The notes under the pieces were generated by a model. The model was not told where the DNA came from, did not search any database, and worked only from the letters and a program-made list of their open reading frames with translations. From Leucobacter ruminantium (GTDB lineage Bacteria > Actinomycetota > Actinomycetes > Actinomycetales > Microbacteriaceae): a DNA stretch of 64,000 nucleotides. Shown piece by piece: positions 60,117-64,000 of the stretch. The position numbers and the translations under genes were made by a program. The stretch is taken from NCBI RefSeq assembly GCF_017565705.1, contig NZ_JAGDYL010000005.1, forward strand, positions 62,001 through 126,000. The letters run 5' to 3'. Numbering within the stretch: position 1 is the first letter of the stretch; every line of letters begins with the position of its first letter.

Positions 60117-61402
60117 GCCGCGGCGGACGGCCGCGTACCTCGATCGGCACATACGGAGAGATCGGCCTCCGTCGTCGCGGCAAGAAGTATGTGGCTACCA
60201 CCAGGTTCCGAGATCTCGACGGTGTGCTTCGGCCGGTCACCGCGACCGGAGTGTCCGAGCGACTCGCCCAGGCGGAGCTGAAACGGAGGCTCGTCGAGCG
60301 GCCAGGCTACGGTACCGGGGGCAAGCTCGATCATGCCAGCTCGTTCACCGATCTACTCGCCCTCTGGCAGGCCGACCTCGAACTGCAGGATCTCGGAGAG
60401 GGCACCAGAGACAGCTACAACAAGATCGTTCGGCTCTACTTACGACCGGTCTTCGAGAACTACACCCTCGGTGAGATCACTACCGGGCGCGTGGAATGGT
60501 TCATCAAGTCAGAGCGCACGTACTCGTACTCCCGAGCGCGGCAGGCAAAGACGATACTCAACCTGATATTCGACTTCGCGCTGCGTTGCGACGCCGTCGT
60601 TCGAAACCCCGTCGAAGGCACATCCAGGTTGAAGAAGCCCGCCAAGGTACCAGAGTCGTTGACATGGGTTCAGATCGTCGCGATCAGGCATGCAGCGGCC
60701 ACTTGGCGCACCGGGAAAGGACTCAGCGGACCCCGGCCTGATGGGCAAGTGCGGGATCTGGTCGAGCTCTTCCTCGGTTGCTCCCTCCGCACCGGCGAGG
60801 CACTCGCGATTCGCATCTGCGACGTCTACGACGGGCCGACGGGAATGTTCATCGAGGTGAACGGCACGGTGGTCGAGCGGACTGGCAAGGGCTTGCTCCG
60901 CCAAGAGCATCCGAAGACCCATCACTCGGTTCGACTGCTCCCAGTGGCCGAGTTCGCCGCGGAGGTGGTGCGCCGGAGATTGCAGGGCCGGGAGAATGAC
61001 GACCCGGAAGACACGCTGTTCAAGAACCGGCGAGGCGGCCTGATGAGTATGTCGAATATTCGGCGAACGTTCCGCGAGTTCCTCAAACTCGCGGAGCTCG
61101 CTGACAGAGGCATCTCGCCGCGCTGGTTCCGACGTACGGGGGCGACAATCATCGCCCGCGGGATCAGCCCGGATGCCGCGGCCGATTTCCTCGGTCACGG
61201 CTCGAAGCAGATCACCGAGACCTACTACATCACGCCCGATACCAAGGTTGACCGCAGCGCTGCCGACCTGCTGCAGCGCACCGTCGGGGGTAAGGCTCCG
61301 GATCCGTCCATATTGGCTGCCCCGCTGACCGCAGCTGAGGCTGCGATGATCGAGAGGTTCGAGAAGGCCGACGATGAGGATGAAGCACGGGAGGCGGCCT
61401 AA
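60113..61402 (+). CDS. int: tyrosine recombinase (ICE integrase)
   Basis: 429 aa; the start is fixed by the ATGA overlap with the excisionase gene. An N-terminal arm-binding segment (RRRGKKYVATTRFRDLDGV) precedes a SAM-like core-binding domain (about residues 75-170) and the catalytic domain. The first catalytic Arg is in GCSLRTGEAL, the second in PRWFRRTGATI, LGHGSKQ supplies the late His, and the nucleophile is a Tyr in TETYYITPD. The first His of the usual HxxR box is replaced by Arg (PRWFRRT instead of PHDLRRT). It integrates and excises the element at tRNA-Thr. Confidence 0.9.
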   Translation: MSRGGRPRTSIGTYGEIGLRRRGKKYVATTRFRDLDGVLRPVTATGVSERLAQAELKRRLVERPGYGTGGKLDHASSFTDLLALWQADLELQDLGEGTRDSYNKIVRLYLRPVFENYTLGEITTGRVEWFIKSERTYSYSRARQAKTILNLIFDFALRCDAVVRNPVEGTSRLKKPAKVPESLTWVQIVAIRHAAATWRTGKGLSGPRPDGQVRDLVELFLGCSLRTGEALAIRICDVYDGPTGMFIEVNGTVVERTGKGLLRQEHPKTHHSVRLLPVAEFAAEVVRRRLQGRENDDPEDTLFKNRRGGLMSMSNIRRTFREFLKLAELADRGISPRWFRRTGATIIARGISPDAAADFLGHGSKQITETYYITPDTKVDRSAADLLQRTVGGKAPDPSILAAPLTAAEAAMIERFEKADDEDEAREAA

Positions 61403-61756
61403 TGGGATTGAGAGTCGGGCGATGGTGCCTATCTATATAGAGCCGGCGAGGTGACTTGTGGCAAGTAGTCTTGTGAGCAGCGTCGGAACCGATTGTCCTC
61501 GACAGTCACATGCTCCGTTGCCCGCTCCGGCACTTCGTGTCTGAATGAGGGCATCGTGATTTCACTAATATGCGATGCGGTGACAGTATTCACTCGAACG
61601 CCTCGCGCCGAAGCCGCGGTTAGCACTCGGCATCGAGCCGGATCCCGATACGAACGCCCGAGCTGGAATCACGCTCGCACGCGTCCGGAATGCGCGCACG
61701 GCGCAGTATGACCTCGAGTCCTGTCCGGGGGAAACACGAGCTCCTCGGGCTCATAC
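61403..61756. other. 354-bp stretch without a supported gene
   Basis: Between the integrase and the convergent DUF4913 gene. GC is lower than elsewhere (for example CTATCTATATAGAGCC near 61430). Short open frames exist on both strands but have no recognisable sequence, ribosome binding site or coding-type codon use. It may contain regulatory DNA of the element; I see no copy of the tRNA 3' end here. Confidence 0.5.
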
Positions 61757-62560
61757 TCACAGCTCGTCCGAACTATGGCTTCCGCCCTCGCCCGATCGTA
61801 CCTTGTGAAGATCGCGCGCAGCGTGCTCGCGTACCTCTTGGGTTCGGACGCGTGCTTCGCGTCTGGCCTGGATGTCGGCTTTCACGTACGCCTTGAAGTG
61901 GGCCTCCCGGTTGGTGATGGGCACCTCTTCGCCTTCGTCGCCGGCTTCCTCTCCGGGCCAGTAGGTCCGTCGGGTCGGGCGATCACGATCGAGCCGGGTG
62001 CCCGCGATGGTGACGAGTTCACGCAGACGCACTCGAGCCGCGGCCCAGGCCACGCACCAAGTGATCGGGCCGGCGCCGTCCTTGTCCGGGTGGTAGCAGT
62101 GCAGGAAGAACAGGTGGAGTGCGCTGAGCTCCCAGACGATTTCTGTGTGGGTGTGCCAGTAGGGCGGGATGATCGAGGCCTGCACCGCGTAGGTCTTCCG
62201 AAGCCAGTGCACCCAGATGTTCAGTGCCGTCCATTCGACCGCCGCTGCCTCCGGGGTGAGCAGATCCCAGTGGATCGCGGTCGGGGGATCCGGCGTATCG
62301 AGCTCAGGGTCCTCGGCGTCGGGGTCGGCGTCATATCCGAAGTCGTCCGGCACATCTTCCGGATCGTAATCGTCGTCGAGATCCTCCTCGACACCGTCGT
62401 CCTCGATGACTGGAAGCACAGCGGTCGGGGGGAGACCCGACGGAGAGATCACGGGAAGAGCCTCGGTGACGGCAGCGTCCGGACTCGACTGCCCATCGAG
62501 GCCCTTGGTGTCGTTGCGGTCGCCGGGACCTGGCTCTCTCGTGTCGTCGTGGTTGGTCAT
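61757..62560 (-). CDS. DUF4913 domain protein of conjugative elements
   Basis: 267 aa. The first 95 residues are very acidic and disordered (EEDLDDDYDPEDVPDD). The DUF4913 core follows at about residues 105-200: NIWVHWLRKTYAVQ, IPPYWHTHTEIVWELSALHL. The C-terminal part is a charged helix rich in Arg/Glu. The family occurs mainly in actinobacterial plasmids and ICEs near coupling-protein genes, and its role is unknown. It is probably the last gene of the minus-strand transfer operon whose upstream genes are the SSB and coupling protein. Confidence 0.8.
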   Translation of the reverse strand: MTNHDDTREPGPGDRNDTKGLDGQSSPDAAVTEALPVISPSGLPPTAVLPVIEDDGVEEDLDDDYDPEDVPDDFGYDADPDAEDPELDTPDPPTAIHWDLLTPEAAAVEWTALNIWVHWLRKTYAVQASIIPPYWHTHTEIVWELSALHLFFLHCYHPDKDGAGPITWCVAWAAARVRLRELVTIAGTRLDRDRPTRRTYWPGEEAGDEGEEVPITNREAHFKAYVKADIQARREARVRTQEVREHAARDLHKVRSGEGGSHSSDEL

Positions 62561-62629
62561 GGCTGCTCCTACGGAATGGCCGACGACGAGAGGTGGGGAA
62601 GAGTCCTCTCGCCGCCGGCAGCTGATGGA

Positions 62630-63277
62630 TTAGAGCCTGCGGTTTGCCGGCTCCGGCTCGAAGACGTGATCCCAGCCGGCAGCCGCCGAGCTCTGGTCGG
62701 CGCCCGGCTGCTGGACGCCTGACACCGCCGGAGATCGCTCCGGGTCCTCGAGGTGCGGTGAAGAACGGACGTCGGCCGGACCGGTCACTGATTCCGTGGT
62801 CCTCGCCTCCGGTGAGGCCTCAGACGGGGCACCGACCTCGTGTTCAGCGCCCGCAACGTCGACCGGGTCCGCAGCCATTGTCTCGCGCTGGAGCGCGGAT
62901 GGCCCGGCCTCCTTCTGCGCGGCTTCGCGATGCACAGAGTACTGGCTCTCCAACATGTTGTGCCCGGGATGCCGCACGACGAACTCGCGCACCACCTCTT
63001 CCGTGCCGTCCTGCCGAGTCCAGGTCCGCGGTTGCTTCTCGTAGCCGCCTCCGATGAACCGGTCACCGGGGCGATACTTCTCCTTTGCGACCTGTGCCGC
63101 CTTCCCGAAGAACAGGAGATTGAAGTACTCGGTGCCTGTCTTCTGCCGTGTGCCGTCGGGTCCCGGGGCGAACTCGTCCTGCCCGGCGCGGAGGACGAGC
63201 ATGTCCTGCTGCTTCTTCGTCTTCCCCTCGTGCACTTGCCGGACGATGAACCCCTTCACGGCTTGTTCGACCCTCAT
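62630..63277 (-). CDS. single-stranded DNA-binding protein-like (OB fold), element-encoded
   Basis: 215 aa from the ATG at 63277 (GAGGAGCG upstream). Residues about 1-115 look like an SSB OB fold: VKGFIVRQVHEGKTKKQQDM, GTEYFNLLFFGKAAQVAKEK, YRPGDRFIGGGYEKQPRTWT. The rest is a long acidic, Pro/Ser-rich tail, as in SSBs, but without the classical DDDIPF tip; it ends EPEPANRRL. Plasmid and ICE SSBs protect transferred single strands. It lies between the coupling protein and the DUF4913 gene on the same strand. Confidence 0.75.
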   Translation of the reverse strand: MRVEQAVKGFIVRQVHEGKTKKQQDMLVLRAGQDEFAPGPDGTRQKTGTEYFNLLFFGKAAQVAKEKYRPGDRFIGGGYEKQPRTWTRQDGTEEVVREFVVRHPGHNMLESQYSVHREAAQKEAGPSALQRETMAADPVDVAGAEHEVGAPSEASPEARTTESVTGPADVRSSPHLEDPERSPAVSGVQQPGADQSSAAAGWDHVFEPEPANRRL

Positions 63278-63356
63278 GCTGCGCTCCTCGCGATCGATGG
63301 TTGCTCCTCGTCGGGACATTCGGGGTGCCCCTGCCTGAGAGAAGTACCGGGCCCGG

Positions 63357-64000
63357 TCATCCTGGCCTCGTGTGCGCGGCGCGCATCGTCTGCTCGATGA
63401 CCGCGCGTTCGGATCGAAGTCGGGTCGCATCCGGTCGTGTCAGCCACGAGCGCAAGTCCGCAACGATCGGTCGGGCCGAACGCAACACGACCACCCCGGT
63501 GCCGAACGGCAGCGAACGCAACGTCTCCGGCGGCAGCACCGGGACGCGCCGGATCGAACGCTGCAGGGACCGGCCCCCGTACTGATCGGTGCCGACCGTG
63601 TCGGTCGACTCGTCGCGCTCGCCGAAGAGCGCGGCGAGATCCTGCAAATCCTTGCTGTTCGATCCGCCACCGAGCACGACCTTGCAGATCGAGGCATCCC
63701 AGATCGCCTGCGCGGCGTGCTCACCCCACGATTGCCGCGCTTGCGCCAGCGATTGGAGGACCGGCTGACAGGTGATCCCGCTGCCGCCACCCTCAGCCAT
63801 CAACGTCGGGAGAGAGGGCAGAGGCGACAAGTTGCCGATCTCGTCCAACGTCATCAGTGCCGGCGGGTCGAGCCGTGCCCCAGGAGAGCGCGCCGCGATC
63901 CGCCGAGCGACTTCGACGAGATCCTCGATGAACGCGGCCACGAGCGCCGCGGACGCCGAGGCGCCACTGCCGGTCGCGAGGAGATACAAGGTCCCGTGGT
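63357..64000 (-). CDS. type IV conjugative coupling protein (TraG/VirD4-like), C-terminal part
   Basis: The gene enters from beyond position 64000 and ends at 63357. About 214 residues are present: TLYLLATGSGASASAALVAA, then the Walker B-like LDEIGNLSPLPSLPTLMAEG, and later SWGEHAAQAIWDASICKVVL and DLQDLAALFGERDE. This is the C-terminal half of the RecA-like ATPase that pumps DNA through the mating channel. The N-terminal membrane anchor and Walker A lie outside the window. Position and strand fit the start of the element's transfer module. Confidence 0.88.
   Translation of the reverse strand, partial: HGTLYLLATGSGASASAALVAAFIEDLVEVARRIAARSPGARLDPPALMTLDEIGNLSPLPSLPTLMAEGGGSGITCQPVLQSLAQARQSWGEHAAQAIWDASICKVVLGGGSNSKDLQDLAALFGERDESTDTVGTDQYGGRSLQRSIRRVPVLPPETLRSLPFGTGVVVLRSARPIVADLRSWLTRPDATRLRSERAVIEQTMRAAHTRPG

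Larger units (their letters stand above)
59705..64000. mobile_element. left part of an integrative conjugative element at tRNA-Thr (continues beyond window)
   Basis: From the tRNA 3' end onward the gene content changes to excisionase, tyrosine recombinase, DUF4913 protein, SSB and a type IV coupling protein. GC content falls slightly, codon use is less extreme, and the iterated GAGGGATC repeat disappears completely in this 4.3 kb. These traits fit an actinobacterial ICE whose left end is the tRNA gene. The right attachment repeat was not found inside the window. Confidence 0.8.

Noticed and set aside
61429-61711. Short open frames between the integrase and DUF4913 genes
   Set aside because: They have no RBS, no coding bias and no recognisable motif.
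59705-64000. A right attachment repeat (copy of the tRNA-Thr 3' end) inside the window
   Set aside because: No second copy of GGTTCGAATCCCCGAGT was seen. The element evidently extends past the window.
1-64000. CRISPR array or rRNA genes
   Set aside because: No regularly spaced repeat array, cas gene or rRNA sequence was seen anywhere in the window.

Overview
The window comes from a high-GC (about 70%) actinobacterium, most probably a Microbacteriaceae member close to Leucobacter. That placement is inferred from the GC-rich codon use, the block DUF3151-purA-chorismate mutase-Rv2578c-type radical SAM protein, the LAxTG (class E sortase) surface proteins, and a Zn-uptake operon with its own Fur-family regulator. 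Nearly all genes have clear RBSs or ATGA/GTGA stop-start overlaps. The window opens inside the last codons of one gene and closes inside a conjugation gene.

Layout. 0-5.5 kb: small-molecule metabolism (GntR/UTRA regulator, tyrosine phosphatase, two coupled Gfo/Idh/MocA oxidoreductases, an amidase on the other strand). 5.7-10 kb: a five-gene zinc operon (His-rich binding lipoprotein, ATPase, two permeases, Fur/Zur regulator). 10-12.3 kb: XRE-cupin regulator, B3/B4-domain protein and EamA exporter with stop-start overlaps. 12.3-17.1 kb: an RND pump with a coiled-coil insertion, and an SGNH hydrolase. 17.1-19.3 kb: a YtrA-type GntR/ABC operon with a well-formed promoter-operator. 19.4-20.7 kb: acyltransferase. 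20.8-30.6 kb: a carotenoid cluster: MarR regulator (CrtR-like) divergent from crtE-crtB-crtI, an NAD-binding/DUF2867 gene and a P450, facing crtYc-crtYd-crtU. With heterodimeric beta-cyclase and CrtU but no lycopene elongase, the expected product is an aromatic carotenoid (isorenieratene type), possibly hydroxylated. 30.8-34.3 kb: ECF42-type sigma factor with its YCII partner, and a dicarboxylate symporter. 34.6-38.3 kb: housekeeping genes plus a LexA-controlled radical SAM gene. 38.5-54.8 kb: surface region with a 1217-aa fimbrial-type protein, a LuxR regulator and a giant 3238-aa DUF11-repeat protein. 55-59.6 kb: S4-domain protein, YigZ, DNA polymerase III delta', a secreted S33 peptidase, tRNA-Thr(CGT). 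59.7-64 kb: the left end of an integrative conjugative element inserted at that tRNA (excisionase, tyrosine recombinase, DUF4913 protein, SSB, coupling protein).

The most unusual signal is not a gene. The decamer GCGAGGGATC (core GAGGGATC) and its complement occur roughly 60 times by hand count, about once per kb, inside and outside genes, equally on both strands, often as the palindrome GCGAGGGATCCCTCGC. It sits preferentially in protein linkers (GEGS, DPSP). It is absent from the integrated element and from the 38.3-42.9 kb stretch, and sparse in the carotenoid cluster, so it behaves like a lineage-specific highly iterated palindrome that marks old versus recently acquired DNA. A second oddity is a block of about 132 bp at 22881-23012 made almost only of G and C that breaks crtB; it looks more like a corrupted assembly stretch than biology.
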